Shown here piece by piece: positions 1-9,588 of a DNA stretch of 64,000 nucleotides. The notes below the pieces were generated by a model. That model was not told where the DNA came from, ran no database searches, and was given only the letters and a program-made list of their open reading frames with translations. Source of the DNA: Jiangella alkaliphila (lineage in GTDB: Bacteria > Actinomycetota > Actinomycetes > Jiangellales > Jiangellaceae). Positions within the stretch are counted from its first letter, which is position 1. Each line of letters starts with the position of its first letter. The DNA lies in NCBI RefSeq assembly GCF_900105925.1, contig NZ_LT629791.1, forward strand, positions 6,480,001-6,544,000, written 5' to 3'. Both the position numbers and the translations under genes were made by a program.

Positions 1-1251
1 AGCTCGCGTCCCCGGTTCAGATGGCGAATAGTGTTCCTCGAAGCGAAGTGGGCGAAGTCCGCGGCGACGACACGCCGCACGGTCGCCGAAGCTCTCACCG
101 CTGCCACCTGCCTGATGTTCACCAACGAACGCGGCATGCCCGATGGCGTCCAGCTGCGTTCCGCCTTGACCCGCTGGGCCTTCAACACCAACCGGCGCGA
201 CGATCCCAACCAGCCCGCCTGGGTCAGCGATGCGCTGCGCTGGGCGTCCAGCCATTCCAGGCCGGCCGCAGACCTGGCCGACACCGACGTGCTCCGCCAG
301 TTGCTTGACGGCATCGCGGTCCGCCTCGACGGCGGCGCCCGCGCCACGAGCGTCACGTCCCGCTGGCGGAAGATCCTCTACAACCTGGCCGAGCACGCCG
401 TCGACCGGAAGATCCTCATCGCCAACCCGCTCCCCGCCGTCAAGCAGCCGGCACAACGCATCGCCGAGGTCGACCCGCGCACCGTCGCGAACCCGACCCA
501 GGCACGCGAGCTGCTCGCCGCGGTCGCGGCTCAAGGACCGACTGGCGAGCGGCTCGAGGCCTACTTCGGCTGCCTGTACTACGCCGCCATGCGCCCCGAA
601 GAGGCGGCCGACCTCGGCCGGGACAACCTCGATCTTCCGAAGAAGGGTTGGGGCTGGATCTACCTGGACGCGGCCAAGCCACACGCCGGCAGCGACTGGA
701 CCAACACCGGCGAGGCGCGTGACGACCGGCCGCTCAAACAGCGCAACGTTGGTGAAGTCCGCAAGGTCCCGTCCCCACCCGAACTGACCGCGTTGCTGCA
801 CCACCATCTCGGCACCTTCGGCACCACCCCCGAGGGCCGGTTGTTCGTCTGCGAGCGCAGCACCGGCCACCTCCCCGCCTTCACCGTCTTCCGAGTCTGG
901 AGGAAGGCCCGCGAGGCCGTGTTCGGTGCCGCGGCGGAACGTGTGCTGATCGCCCTGCGGCCATACCACCTGCGCCACGCCTGCGTCTCGACGTGGCTCA
1001 ACTCCGGCGTCCTACCGACCAAAGCGGCGTCATGGGCCGGACACTCCGTCGAAGTGCTGCTCAAGATCTACGCCAAGTGCACCGACGGCGACGACGAGCT
1101 GTACCGCGACCGGATCGACGCCGCGCTCGGGCGCGAGCGCGGGCCGCGAAAACTTCGACACGTATTCGACAAGAACAGCCGTAGAGACCCGCCTGGAGCC
1201 GTGAGCGGCCGGACACACGAAAGCGCCCCTCAGCTGCGTTTCCGCAGGTGA
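1..1251 (+). CDS. Tyrosine-type integrase, N-terminus outside window
   Basis: Site-specific recombinase that would integrate or excise a mobile element. The frame is open from the first base with no convincing start, so 416 residues are visible and the N-terminus lies further left. The catalytic domain shows the first catalytic Arg in YYAAMRPEEA (about residue 198), box II as YHLRHACVS, then WAGHS, and the Tyr nucleophile in KIYAKC. A Tyr instead of His at the start of box II is, from memory, usual in this actinobacterial integrase family. The gene runs head-on towards tRNA-Glu and stops 12 bp from the tRNA 3' end, the usual place for an element integrated at a tRNA. The last residues (SAPQLRFRR) are encoded by one arm of a terminator-like hairpin, so the natural C-terminus may have been altered by integration. 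Accessory genes of the element would lie left of the window. Confidence 0.85.
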   Translation, partial: SSRPRFRWRIVFLEAKWAKSAATTRRTVAEALTAATCLMFTNERGMPDGVQLRSALTRWAFNTNRRDDPNQPAWVSDALRWASSHSRPAADLADTDVLRQLLDGIAVRLDGGARATSVTSRWRKILYNLAEHAVDRKILIANPLPAVKQPAQRIAEVDPRTVANPTQARELLAAVAAQGPTGERLEAYFGCLYYAAMRPEEAADLGRDNLDLPKKGWGWIYLDAAKPHAGSDWTNTGEARDDRPLKQRNVGEVRKVPSPPELTALLHHHLGTFGTTPEGRLFVCERSTGHLPAFTVFRVWRKAREAVFGAAAERVLIALRPYHLRHACVSTWLNSGVLPTKAASWAGHSVEVLLKIYAKCTDGDDELYRDRIDAALGRERGPRKLRHVFDKNSRRDPPGAVSGRTHESAPQLRFRR

Positions 1252-1260
1252 GGGGCGCTT
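1221..1260 (-). terminator. Hairpin terminator downstream of tRNA-Glu
   Basis: Perfect 12-bp arms at 1221-1232 and 1249-1260 (AAGCGCCCCTCA and its complement) plus an inner 5-bp stem (1234-1238 with 1243-1247). Read leftwards it follows the tRNA by 3 nt and ends in a short T run (GCGCTTTCG). It overlaps the last codons and the stop of the opposing integrase gene. Confidence 0.8.
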
Positions 1261-1263
1261 CAC

Positions 1264-1339
1264 TGGTAGCCCCGACGGGATTCGAACCCGCGCTACCGCC
1301 TTGAGAGGGCGGCGTGCTAGGCCGCTACACAACGGGGCC
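1264..1339 (-). tRNA. tRNA-Glu (CTC)
   Basis: Read on the minus strand, the sequence folds into a cloverleaf. The 7-bp acceptor stem starts GGCCCCG with a G-U first pair, the D arm is GTGT/GCAC, and the anticodon stem CCGCC/GGCGG encloses loop CTCTCAA with anticodon CTC. The T arm loop is TTCGAAT. CCA is encoded (1264-1266). It decodes GAG as Glu. Its 3' end faces the integrase gene. Confidence 0.95.
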
Positions 1340-1425
1340 ATGCGACCGAGGTCGCGAGGTGAAACTGTACCCGAGCCTCGCGATGACTCCAAACCCGCTG
1401 GAGATCGTGCCAGCCGTGCCGGGCG

Positions 1426-1497
1426 CTGGGGTACCAGGACTCGAACCTAGACTAACTGGACCAGAACCAGTCGTGCTGCCAATTACACCATACCCCA
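1426..1497 (-). tRNA. tRNA-Gln (CTG)
   Basis: The minus-strand cloverleaf has acceptor stem TGGGGTA/TACCCCA and anticodon stem ACTGG/CCAGT with loop TTCTGGT, giving anticodon CTG. The T loop is TTCGAGT. The discriminator is G and no CCA is encoded. It lies 86 bp upstream of tRNA-Glu on the same strand, and the two are probably co-transcribed. Confidence 0.95.
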
Positions 1498-1589
1498 CTG
1501 GATCGGGCGGGTATCCCGCTCGACCGCCCGGTAAGGATAGCGGTCGGACGGGGTTCGATCCAAACCGGCCGCCCGACCGCCATCCATGA

Positions 1590-4500
1590 TCAGGTGAGCC
1601 GCAGCAGCAGCCGGTCCAGGCCGGCCAGGTACCCCGTGGCCGACGCGTTCCGACCGGTCAGGGTGAGCGTCAGCGAGTGTGATCCGGCCGACAGCTGGTG
1701 CGTCCCGAGCGAGACCGGGTCGGCGACGCGGACGCCGTCGTTGAAGCCGTCGAAGGCGGGGCCGGCGGGCGAGCCGTCGATCGACAGCTGGACGATGCCG
1801 TAGTCGATCGCCTGGGTCAGCACGGCCGACACCTCGTACTCGCCCGCCGCCGGCACGTCGAACGACAGGGTCGCCACATCCGAGGCGGACACCGCGCGGA
1901 ACCACAGCTGCGCCCCGCCCGACCACGACACCCCGCAACAGTTGCCCTGCGGCTCGATCGGCGCCGTGGCGGACACCGCCGGCAGCAGCGATTCTCCCTC
2001 GACGCTCAGGGTCCGGCCGCTGGTCGCGGCCGCGACGTCCGAGTAAGCGCCCGCGTTCCCGGACGAGTCCACCGCGCGCACCCGGTAGTGCCAGGTCTCC
2101 CCCAGCCCCAGCCCGGAATGGACGAAGCCCGGCGAGGTCACCGTCCCCACCAGGGTCGACGGCGACGGGGTGAAGTCCGGCGAGGGCGACGCGTGGACCT
2201 CGTAGCGAGCCACCGACACGTCGTCGACGGCGCGATCCCAGCGGACGGAGACGGCGTTCTCCTCCGCGCCCGACGCGACCAGCCCGGTCACGGCGCCCGG
2301 CGGCGTGTCGTCCGCGAACGGCGGCACGTGCGAGAGCACCTCGTACGACGACGCGGTCCAGGCCGGCGCGCCGTCGACGGGCGTCAAGGAAACGGAGACC
2401 GACGACTTCCCGGACGTCACCGACGGCGGCAGCTCGAACTCGTCGTGCAGCCAGCGCGAGTGCGTGTTGCCCAGCGGCTGGCGCCACTCCCCGACCTCGA
2501 CGCCGTCGACGGAGACCGTCACGGCCTGGCCGGCCTCGGCCTGGTCGGACAGCCGCCGCAGCCGGACGCCGTCGTTGTGGCGGTCGACGTCCACGTCGAA
2601 CGTCGTCGCCTCCGTCACCGACGAGACCGTCGCCGTCATGGGCACGACGTCGTCGTCGCCCTCGAAGGTCGACGTCAACGACGCACCGCCCGACCCGGCG
2701 GCGACCACGTCCGTCACCCGCAGCGCGGACGCGTCACGGTGGCCGTACCAGAACGCCGTCGAGCCGTAGACCGCCGGTTCGTTCGCCGTCGGCCCGTGCT
2801 CGATGCCGAACCGCAGCCCGGAACGGAACTCGACCGCGTCGCCGATGAGCAGCCGGTACGCGGCGTCGCACTGGTGCTCGCAGCCGAAGCCGCGGGTCTC
2901 CATCTCGGGCGCGCCGTTGGTCGGGTTCGAGAACTCGTTGCGGTTGAAGTACCAGCCGCCCTCGTAGAAGTCCTCCGAGCCGGTGCCGTTGAGCTGCGGC
3001 GTCCGCGAGCCGTCGACGTACACCCGCTCGTCGCCCTCGAGGTAGTTGCGGATGTTGCCGCCGGTGATGCGGCCCTCCATGGTGTGGTTGACGCCGACGA
3101 ACTTGCCGTGGCCGACGACGTCGAGGAAGACCCAGTCGCGGCCGAACTCGGTGTCGCCGCGGCGGCTCTCGGCCTGGAAGTAGCCCAGCGACGGCGACCC
3201 GCCCCGCAGCCCGCGCGCGATCGACGGGTCGCGCGCGTAGGTGATGGACGACGACCCCGCCTCCAGCGCCACGTCGGACTCGTTGACCAGCGTCACCTCG
3301 GCCGACCGCCCGTAGGGCATCGGCCACCACGACCGGTACCAGCCGTCGTCGGCGGTGTCCATCGAGTACATCAGCGACCGCACGTCGTTCTCGCCGAGCC
3401 CGGAGCCGTAGAACTCGCCGACCGGCGCGTCCACCGTCTGCTCCCCGTCGAACTCGATCCGCAGCCGCAGCCCGCTGAGCAGCGCATCGGACACCGCGAC
3501 GACGGGCTCCTGGCCGGGGTCGGGCGGATAGGTATAGGTGTGCTCGCCCTGCCAGCGCTGCTCCACGATCTGGTAATCGTGCGCGGCCTCACTCTCCAGC
3601 GCGGCCGGCGACGCGCCGACGTCCAGCTCGTCGGTCCGGACGTCCGAGCCGCCGACCACCGAGTCGACCCAGTAGCGGAACTCGTTGAAGTCGATGCCGG
3701 CCGAGACGAACGTGTTGGTGACGGTGATCTCGGACTTGCCCGCGGTGGCCGACGCCGGCAGCAGCACGGTCTGGTCGGTCCACTGCCCGCCGCTGCCGGT
3801 GATCGGCTCCCACGACCCGGCCTCGACGCCGTCGACGGCGATGGTGGCGCGCTGGTCGCTCGACAGCGTGTCGAGCCGGCGGGTCAGGCGCACGCCCTCG
3901 TTCGACGGGTCCACGGCGACGGTGAACGTGCTGGTGCCGACGTGAGCCCGGCCGTCGTCGCGGATGGCCGGGCCGACCTCGGGGCCGACCACCTGCGGCA
4001 GCTGCAGGGCCAGCTCCGTCAGCAGCCCGGACCCGGCGAACCGGCCCAGCCGCAGGCTCTCCCCCGGCTCGAGGGCGAAGTCGCGAGTCGTGGTCCGCGC
4101 ACCCGGGCGGTCCGGCTTCGGGTCCGCCGTCCCGTACGCCTCGAGCGTGGCCAACACGTCGGCCGGCACCTCGTCCGGGTCGAACGTGTCCACCCCCTCG
4201 GCCGTCGCGAACGTGCGGTGCGTGACGTGGTGGAACAGCGGGTTGTTCGTGGTCGAGACGCGCATCGACTCGCGGTACGGCATCGGCACCTTGATGGTGA
4301 CGCCGCCGGAGCTCTGGTCGGCGTTCGCGACCAGCGGGAACACGAACGGCGCGCCCAGCTCGCCGTCGACGACGTCCTCGACCGGGGCGTCGAGCACCAC
4401 CGTCCCGTCGAGCTCGATGACGATGTTGCCCGTGGCCGACACGTTGCCGCCGTCGCGGGTGAACCAGATGGAGTCGATCTCGCCGGCGCCGGTGTGCTCG

Positions 4501-4772
4501 GCGATGACGCAGCCGTGCTCGGCCTGGCGCAGGCACGAGTACGTGCCGACGAACCCGTCGTCGTTGCCGCCGGCGCGGTCGTAGCTGGAGAACTGCTCGG
4601 CGCCGACGCCGGTGTGCAGCTCCGGCAGCCGGTCCAGCTGCCCGAAGACGTCCCACCCGACGGCGCCGTTCGGTGCGGCGTCGACGGCGTCGGGCGCGGC
4701 CGCCGCTGCGGGTGCGGCCGCGGCCGGCGTGGCGATGAGTGCGGTGATCAGGATCAGTCGGGCCGGCTTCAT
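1590..4772 (-). CDS. Secreted GH172 (DUF2961) glycoside hydrolase with FN3 and C-terminal carbohydrate-binding-like domain
   Basis: Predicted extracellular glycosidase of 1060 aa. Family GH172 members act on fructofuranose or D-arabinofuranose glycans, and the substrate here is unknown. The ATG at 4772 is chosen because AGGAG precedes it and a signal peptide ([20 protein letters not shown]) follows. The DUF2961 fold is seen in an N-terminal part (residues about 40-190) and, after an inserted beta-sandwich, in blocks [16 protein letters not shown] and [14 protein letters not shown]. The second block carries the conserved Glu region. An FN3 domain (about 828-918) and a CBM6/35-like domain (about 922-1060) follow. 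The inserted beta-sandwich (motif EGVRLTRR) recurs after the catalytic part (motif DGVRLRRL). It is the last gene of the sugar operon, with its start 8 bp past the preceding stop. Confidence 0.85.
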   Translation of the reverse strand: MKPARLILITALIATPAAAAPAAAAAPDAVDAAPNGAVGWDVFGQLDRLPELHTGVGAEQFSSYDRAGGNDDGFVGTYSCLRQAEHGCVIAEHTGAGEIDSIWFTRDGGNVSATGNIVIELDGTVVLDAPVEDVVDGELGAPFVFPLVANADQSSGGVTIKVPMPYRESMRVSTTNNPLFHHVTHRTFATAEGVDTFDPDEVPADVLATLEAYGTADPKPDRPGARTTTRDFALEPGESLRLGRFAGSGLLTELALQLPQVVGPEVGPAIRDDGRAHVGTSTFTVAVDPSNEGVRLTRRLDTLSSDQRATIAVDGVEAGSWEPITGSGGQWTDQTVLLPASATAGKSEITVTNTFVSAGIDFNEFRYWVDSVVGGSDVRTDELDVGASPAALESEAAHDYQIVEQRWQGEHTYTYPPDPGQEPVVAVSDALLSGLRLRIEFDGEQTVDAPVGEFYGSGLGENDVRSLMYSMDTADDGWYRSWWPMPYGRSAEVTLVNESDVALEAGSSSITYARDPSIARGLRGGSPSLGYFQAESRRGDTEFGRDWVFLDVVGHGKFVGVNHTMEGRITGGNIRNYLEGDERVYVDGSRTPQLNGTGSEDFYEGGWYFNRNEFSNPTNGAPEMETRGFGCEHQCDAAYRLLIGDAVEFRSGLRFGIEHGPTANEPAVYGSTAFWYGHRDASALRVTDVVAAGSGGASLTSTFEGDDDVVPMTATVSSVTEATTFDVDVDRHNDGVRLRRLSDQAEAGQAVTVSVDGVEVGEWRQPLGNTHSRWLHDEFELPPSVTSGKSSVSVSLTPVDGAPAWTASSYEVLSHVPPFADDTPPGAVTGLVASGAEENAVSVRWDRAVDDVSVARYEVHASPSPDFTPSPSTLVGTVTSPGFVHSGLGLGETWHYRVRAVDSSGNAGAYSDVAAATSGRTLSVEGESLLPAVSATAPIEPQGNCCGVSWSGGAQLWFRAVSASDVATLSFDVPAAGEYEVSAVLTQAIDYGIVQLSIDGSPAGPAFDGFNDGVRVADPVSLGTHQLSAGSHSLTLTLTGRNASATGYLAGLDRLLLRLT

Positions 4773-4779
4773 GTCACTC

Positions 4780-5796
4780 CTACTGGGTGGCGTTGCGGGC
4801 ATAGACCTCGGCGGCGTTCTCCTGCGTGATCAGCTCGGTCTCGAGCATCTGCTCCTGGTCGACGTCGGCGCACTCGACGAGGATCTGCTGCGCGGTGGCG
4901 ATGGCCTCCTTGCCGCCGGTCGGGTAGACGAAGGTCGCCGACAGCCGGCCCTCCTCGACCGCCTTGATGCCGCCGGACGGGATCGGCAGCGCGTCGATGC
5001 CGATGAACTGCATCTCTGCCTCGCGGCTGGCGGCCTGGGCGGCGAGGTAGGCGCCCTCGGCCATCGGGTCATTGTGGGCGTAGACGACGTCGATGCCCTG
5101 GTTGGCCTGCAGGATCGCCTCGAACTGGCTCTGCCCCTTCTCGCGCAGCCAGTCGCCGACGCCCTCGGCGATGATCTCGATGCCGGCGTTGGCGGCGATG
5201 CCCTCGCGGAAGCCGTCGGCCCGCTCCTGCGCCGGCGTCGACCCGGGCAGCCCCTGCAGCTCGGCGACGGTGCCGCCGTCGGGCAGCAGCTCGGTGGCGA
5301 CGTACTCGCCGGCGGCGCGGCCGATCTCGGTGTTGTCGGCGCCGATGAACTGGGTGTACGCGTCGCTCTCGATCTTGCGGTCGAGGACGATGACGGGGAT
5401 GCCCTCGTTGTAGGCGCGCTCGACGACGGCGGTCAGCGGGGCGGCCTCGTTGGGGCTGATGATGAGCAGATCGATGCCCTGGGTGAGGAAGTTCTCGACA
5501 TCGGCGACCTGCTTGGCGTTGTCCTGAGCGGCATCGGCGAACACGACCTCGAACTGGTCGACCTCGCCGGCCGCGGCCTCGATGTCGTCGTCCATCTGCT
5601 GCCGGTACGGCTCGGCGACGTTGGCCTGGCTCATGCCGATCAGGTACTCGCCGTCGGCGCCGGCGCACTCCGCGCCCTCGTCGGCGGTGGCGTCGCCGCC
5701 GGCGGACTCGGGGACGTCGGACTCGGTGCCGCAGGCGGCGGTGATGATCAGCGCGGCGCCGCACAGGGCGGCCATGGTGCTGGTGGATCTGGACAT
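4780..5796 (-). CDS. Sugar ABC transporter substrate-binding lipoprotein
   Basis: 338-aa periplasmic-binding-protein-like (Peripla_BP_4, RbsB-like) lipoprotein that should deliver a sugar to the permease/ATPase encoded just upstream. The N-terminus is a lipoprotein signal with lipobox LIITAAC and an acidic linker. The body has the typical blocks [36 protein letters not shown] and GADNTEIGR. The ATG at 5796 is preferred because AGGAGAGGA lies about 5-14 nt upstream. An in-frame ATG at 5820 overlaps the permease stop as ATGA and is an alternative. The family usually binds pentoses or hexoses, and the ligand cannot be read from the sequence. Confidence 0.92.
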   Translation of the reverse strand: MSRSTSTMAALCGAALIITAACGTESDVPESAGGDATADEGAECAGADGEYLIGMSQANVAEPYRQQMDDDIEAAAGEVDQFEVVFADAAQDNAKQVADVENFLTQGIDLLIISPNEAAPLTAVVERAYNEGIPVIVLDRKIESDAYTQFIGADNTEIGRAAGEYVATELLPDGGTVAELQGLPGSTPAQERADGFREGIAANAGIEIIAEGVGDWLREKGQSQFEAILQANQGIDVVYAHNDPMAEGAYLAAQAASREAEMQFIGIDALPIPSGGIKAVEEGRLSATFVYPTGGKEAIATAQQILVECADVDQEQMLETELITQENAAEVYARNATQ

Positions 5797-5816
5797 GGGG
5801 GTTCCTCTCCTGGGAG

Positions 5817-6851
5817 TCATTTCTGCTGGGACCGGAAGGCCTGGATGCCGGCCGCGGCGACGATGATCACGCCCTTGATCAGCAACTGGACGTTCGAGTC
5901 GATGTTGTTGAGGGCGAGGATGTTGTTGAGGATGCCGAGCAGCAGGGCGCCGGCGAGCGTGCCCGCCACGGTCCCGACCCCGCCCATGAGGCTGGTGCCG
6001 CCGATGACGACCGCCGCGATGGCGTCCAGCTCGTAGCCCATGCCGTCGTTGGGACTGCCCTGGTTGAGCTGGCCGGCGTGGATGATCCCGGCCAGCGCCG
6101 CCAGCAGCCCGGAGATCGCGAACACCGTCACCTTGATGCGGGTGACGGGGATGCCGGAGAGCCGGGCCGCCCGCTCATTGCCGCCGATGGCGTAGACGTG
6201 CCGGGCGAACACCGTCTTGCGGACGACGATCAGCGCGATGACGCCGACGCCGGCGAAGATGAGCGCCGGGATCGGCACCGTCCCGTTGAACGTCCGCGAG
6301 TTGAGCAGCGAGAACGCCTCCGGAGCGACGTCGGGACCGTCGCCGTAGGCCAGCGCGATGCCCTGCCCGCCGGACCAGATGCGGGCCAGCCCGCGGGCCA
6401 CCTGCAGCCCGGCCAGCGTGACGATGAACGCCTGGATGCCCAGCCGCGCCGACAGGTAGCCCTGCGTCGCGCCGAACGTCAGGCCGATCACCAGGATGAT
6501 GAGGACCGTCATGGCGACGCCGAAGTCGTGCACCATGAGCAGGCTCGCGGTCCCGGTGGCGGCCAGCCCGAGGATCGCGCCCACCGACAGGTCGATGCCC
6601 GCGATCAGGATCACGAACGTCATCCCGATGGCCAGGATCCCGATCTCGGAGACCGCCCGGACGATGTTGAGCAGGTTCTCCGAGTTCAGGAAGACGATCT
6701 CGCCGCCGCGGCGCGGTGAGAACACGATCGCGGCGAGGAAGACCAGGATCAGCGCCACGTAGCTCTGCAGCGTGAAGAACCGCTCCGGGATGACGAACCG
6801 GCGGCGCTTGGCCGCGGGCTCCGCCGTCGGTTCGGTGGTGTCGACGCTCAT
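5817..6851 (-). CDS. Sugar ABC transporter permease (RbsC-like)
   Basis: 344-aa integral membrane permease of the BPD_transp_2 type, with about 8-10 hydrophobic segments starting near residue 30 (SYVALILVFLAAIVF). Family hallmarks are GMTFVILIAGIDLSVGA in the first third, YAIGGNERAARLSGI in the cytoplasmic loop, and ELDAIAAVVIGGTSLMGGVG near the C-terminus. The last is the usual ATPase-contact region. The ATG at 6851 overlaps the ATPase stop as ATGA, indicating translational coupling. It works with the ATPase upstream and the binding lipoprotein downstream. Confidence 0.95.
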   Translation of the reverse strand: MSVDTTEPTAEPAAKRRRFVIPERFFTLQSYVALILVFLAAIVFSPRRGGEIVFLNSENLLNIVRAVSEIGILAIGMTFVILIAGIDLSVGAILGLAATGTASLLMVHDFGVAMTVLIILVIGLTFGATQGYLSARLGIQAFIVTLAGLQVARGLARIWSGGQGIALAYGDGPDVAPEAFSLLNSRTFNGTVPIPALIFAGVGVIALIVVRKTVFARHVYAIGGNERAARLSGIPVTRIKVTVFAISGLLAALAGIIHAGQLNQGSPNDGMGYELDAIAAVVIGGTSLMGGVGTVAGTLAGALLLGILNNILALNNIDSNVQLLIKGVIIVAAAGIQAFRSQQK

Positions 6852-8389
6852 CGGGCCTCCACGGTCGGGTGCTGTTCGAGGCTCGCCGCGGCGAGGATCG
6901 CCTCCTGGGTGGCGCTCCCGCCGTCGAGCACGGTGACGATGCGGCCGCCGCGCAGGACCGCGATGCGGTCGCAGATGCCCAGCAGCTCGGGCAGCTCCGA
7001 CGACGCGACGAGCACGGCCATGCCGCCCGCGGCGAGCCGGGCCAGCAGCCGGTAGATCTCGGACTTGGCGCCGATGTCGACGCCGCGGGTCGGGTCGTCG
7101 AGCAGCAGCAGCCGCGGCTCGCGCAGCAGGTGCCGGGCGAACACGACCTTCTGCTGGTTGCCGCCGGACAGGGTGCCGACGGCGGACTCGGCGCTCGCGG
7201 TCTTGATGTGCAGGTCGCGGATCGACGACGCGACGGCGGACCGCTCGCGCGCGGCCCGCCGCCAGCCGGCCCGGGCCAACGCGGGCAGCGCCGAGAGCAC
7301 GATGTTCGCGGCGACCGACTCCATCATCACCAGGCCGCTGACCCGGCGGTCCTCGGGCACATACCCGACGCCGGCGGAGATGGCGTCGCGCGGGCTGGCC
7401 AGCCGGACCGGCACGCCGTCCAGCTCGACGGTCCCCGCCATCCGGTGTCCGGCCAGGCCGAACAGCGCGTCCAGCAGCTCGGTACGGCCGGCCCCGAGCA
7501 GCCCGGCGAGGCCGACCACCTCGCCGGCCCGCACCTCCAGGTCGACGTCGCGCGGCTCGGTGCGCCCGCCGCCCGGGTGCTCGGCGACGCTGAGCCCGCG
7601 GACGGCGAGCCGGACGTCGTCGCGGGGCGGTTCGCGGTCGGGGAAGAGCTGCTCGATCGGCTGGCCGACCATCATCCGGATGACGTCGGCCGGTGCGGTC
7701 TCGGCGACCACGAACGTGCCGGCGTTGCCGCCGTCGCGCATGACGGTGCCGCGGTCGGCGACGACGGCGATCTCGTCCATCCGGTGCGAGATGAACACGA
7801 CGCCGACGCCGCGGCGCCGCAGCCGCGGGATGATCGCGAACAGCCGCTCGACCTCGGAGTCCGACAGCGCCGACGTCGGCTCGTCCATGACCAGGATCCG
7901 CGCCTCCAGGCTCAGCGCCTTGGCGATCGCGACCATCTGCTGCTCGCCGACCCGCAGCGAGCTCAGCGTGCGCGACGGCGACAGCTCGATGCCGATGTCG
8001 TCGAGCAGCTCGCGGGCGTGCCGGCGCATCGCGGCGCGGTCGAGGGTGCGCAAGCGGGTGCGCGGCTCGCGGCCGAGGAAGAGGTTCTCGGTGACGGTCG
8101 ACTGCGGCACCAGGTCGAGTTCCTGGTGGATCATCGCGATGCCCGCGGACTGGGCGTCGGCGGGGGTCGAGAGCTCGACCGGCTCGCCGGCGATCTCGAT
8201 GGCCCCGCCGTCGGGCCGGACCACCCCGGACAGCACGTTCATCAGCGTCGACTTGCCGGCGCCGTTCTCGCCGAGCAGCGCGTGCACTTCCCCGGCGCCG
8301 ACCGTGAGGTCGACCCCGCGCAGCGCGTGGACGCCGCCGAAGTGCTTCACGATGCCGCGCATCACGAGCAGTGGTGGTGGTGCGGGCAA
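6848..8389 (-). CDS. Sugar ABC transporter ATP-binding protein (RbsA-like, two ATPase domains)
   Basis: 513-aa tandem ATPase energising the sugar importer. The first half has Walker A GENGAGKST, a signature region LRVGEQQMV and Walker B ILVMDEPTSAL. The second half has GLLGAGRTE, as usual for the degenerate second P-loop of this family, signature LSGGNQQKV and LLLDDPTRGVD. A TTG start at 8389 is chosen. It begins LPAPPPLLVMRGIVKHFGG and lies 7 nt past GAGGAG, and the frame further upstream is shadow coding. An ATG at the MRGIVKHFG position is an alternative. The start region overlaps a copy of the presumed operon operator (8386-8399). Confidence 0.93.
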   Translation of the reverse strand: MPAPPPLLVMRGIVKHFGGVHALRGVDLTVGAGEVHALLGENGAGKSTLMNVLSGVVRPDGGAIEIAGEPVELSTPADAQSAGIAMIHQELDLVPQSTVTENLFLGREPRTRLRTLDRAAMRRHARELLDDIGIELSPSRTLSSLRVGEQQMVAIAKALSLEARILVMDEPTSALSDSEVERLFAIIPRLRRRGVGVVFISHRMDEIAVVADRGTVMRDGGNAGTFVVAETAPADVIRMMVGQPIEQLFPDREPPRDDVRLAVRGLSVAEHPGGGRTEPRDVDLEVRAGEVVGLAGLLGAGRTELLDALFGLAGHRMAGTVELDGVPVRLASPRDAISAGVGYVPEDRRVSGLVMMESVAANIVLSALPALARAGWRRAARERSAVASSIRDLHIKTASAESAVGTLSGGNQQKVVFARHLLREPRLLLLDDPTRGVDIGAKSEIYRLLARLAAGGMAVLVASSELPELLGICDRIAVLRGGRIVTVLDGGSATQEAILAAASLEQHPTVEAR

Positions 8390-8399
8390 TCGATTTCTC
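8386..8399 (-). promoter_or_regulatory. Second copy of a LacI-type operator at the ATPase start
   Basis: The 14-mer GAGAAATCGATTGC on the minus strand is identical to the one at 13360-13373, which lies just downstream of the operon promoter in the opposite orientation. The core AATCGATT is palindromic with a central CG, as is typical of LacI-family operators. Here it overlaps the ribosome-binding site and the TTG start. A regulatory role is inference. No LacI gene is in the window. Confidence 0.45.
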
Positions 8400-8439
8400 C
8401 TCTCGGTGCGGCCTGACCCGCGGCCGTCGTGGTGGACGA

Positions 8440-9588
8440 CTATGCGCCGGCCGTCGCCGGAAGGCGGTGGGTCGGGGTCGGGTAGGACGGGGCGAACGAC
8501 GACGGCGGCCCGGCGTCGGCGGTCGAGACCGTGCCCGTGGCGGCATCGGCAGCGGCGACCGCCGCCGTCACCGCCGCGTCGAGCTCGTGCGGGCGGCACG
8601 CGATGCGGGCGTTGAGCACGGCGGTCACCGGGACCCGGACCCCGGCGGCGGGCGGCGCGGCGGTCGCGTACGGGCTCGCGTCGAGGTCCGCGACGGGCCG
8701 GCGGGCCGCGTCGACCAGGCTCAGCTTGGTGATCCGGCCGCCGGTGTCGATGGCCACCTTCGCGTGCCCGACCGTCCAGCCGTGCCGGGCGGCCGACGCG
8801 CCGAGGTGGGTCAGCGCCGCCTCGCCCCAGCGGGCCGGCGGGACGGGCGCCGCGCCGGCCGGGTCCAGCCGCAGTGCGTGGTTCAGCCAGGCCAGCCGGG
8901 CCTCGGCGGCGGCGTAGCGGTCGTAGTCGAGCCCGAGGTCGCGCGGCCGGACACCGCCGCCGTCGCCGGTCAGGACGTCCCCGAGAGCGGCCAGGCCCTC
9001 GCCCGTCACCGCGGAGTACTCCAGCACCAGCGCATGCGGGCAGCGTCGCCGCAGGTCGGCCCGGATGCGGCCGGTCTCGCCAGGGCGCGTCAGGTCGATC
9101 TTGTTGATCGCGACGACGTCGGCATCGGCGAGCTGCCGGTCGTAGAGGTAGGCGAGGTCGGACCGCTCGTCGCTCAGCCCCAGCGACCGCCCGAGGTCGC
9201 CATGGCGGAGCGGGTCGACGACGGCCACGAGCGGCGCCACCGTGAACCCGGCGCCGTACCGCGCGCGCAGCGGCCGGACCACCGTCGCCTGCAGGTCGGT
9301 GCAGCTGCCGACCGCCTCGGCGAGGACCGTATCGGCGCCACGCTCGATCGCCGCGCTCACCACCGTCTCCAGGTCCTCGAACCGGCAGCAGAAGCAGCCG
9401 CCCGTCACCTCGGCGACGTCGCCGGTGGTCACGGCCGCGACCTTGGTGTCGACCAGTTGCTCGCCCTGGTCGTTGGTGACAACGGCGACCCGGCGGCCGC
9501 GCGCCTGCAGGGTCCGCGCCAACGCGCCGAGCGTCGTCGTCTTGCCGGCGCCGAGGAACCCGCTGACCGCGATGAACCGGGTGCTCAT
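8440..9588 (-). CDS. CobW/COG0523-type metal GTPase
   Basis: 382-aa G3E-family P-loop GTPase. COG0523 proteins usually act as metal chaperones or insertases. Visible are Walker A SGFLGAGKTTT at residues about 8-18, the metal-binding motif GGCFCC near residue 68, and the guanine-specificity motif NKID. A long variable C-terminal half is rich in Ala and lacks an obvious His-rich tail. The ATG at 9588 overlaps the upstream glycosidase stop as ATGA, and the stop is 50 bp before the ATPase start, so it is embedded in the sugar operon. Its client could be a metal-dependent enzyme of the operon, but nothing in the sequence names the metal. Confidence 0.88.
   Translation of the reverse strand: MSTRFIAVSGFLGAGKTTTLGALARTLQARGRRVAVVTNDQGEQLVDTKVAAVTTGDVAEVTGGCFCCRFEDLETVVSAAIERGADTVLAEAVGSCTDLQATVVRPLRARYGAGFTVAPLVAVVDPLRHGDLGRSLGLSDERSDLAYLYDRQLADADVVAINKIDLTRPGETGRIRADLRRRCPHALVLEYSAVTGEGLAALGDVLTGDGGGVRPRDLGLDYDRYAAAEARLAWLNHALRLDPAGAAPVPPARWGEAALTHLGASAARHGWTVGHAKVAIDTGGRITKLSLVDAARRPVADLDASPYATAAPPAAGVRVPVTAVLNARIACRPHELDAAVTAAVAAADAATGTVSTADAGPPSSFAPSYPTPTHRLPATAGA

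Noticed and set aside
1698..4829. Very long rightward frame opposite the GH172 gene
   Set aside because: Arg/Val/Gly/Asp-rich shadow typical of GC-rich antisense frames. The opposite strand has a signal peptide and family motifs.
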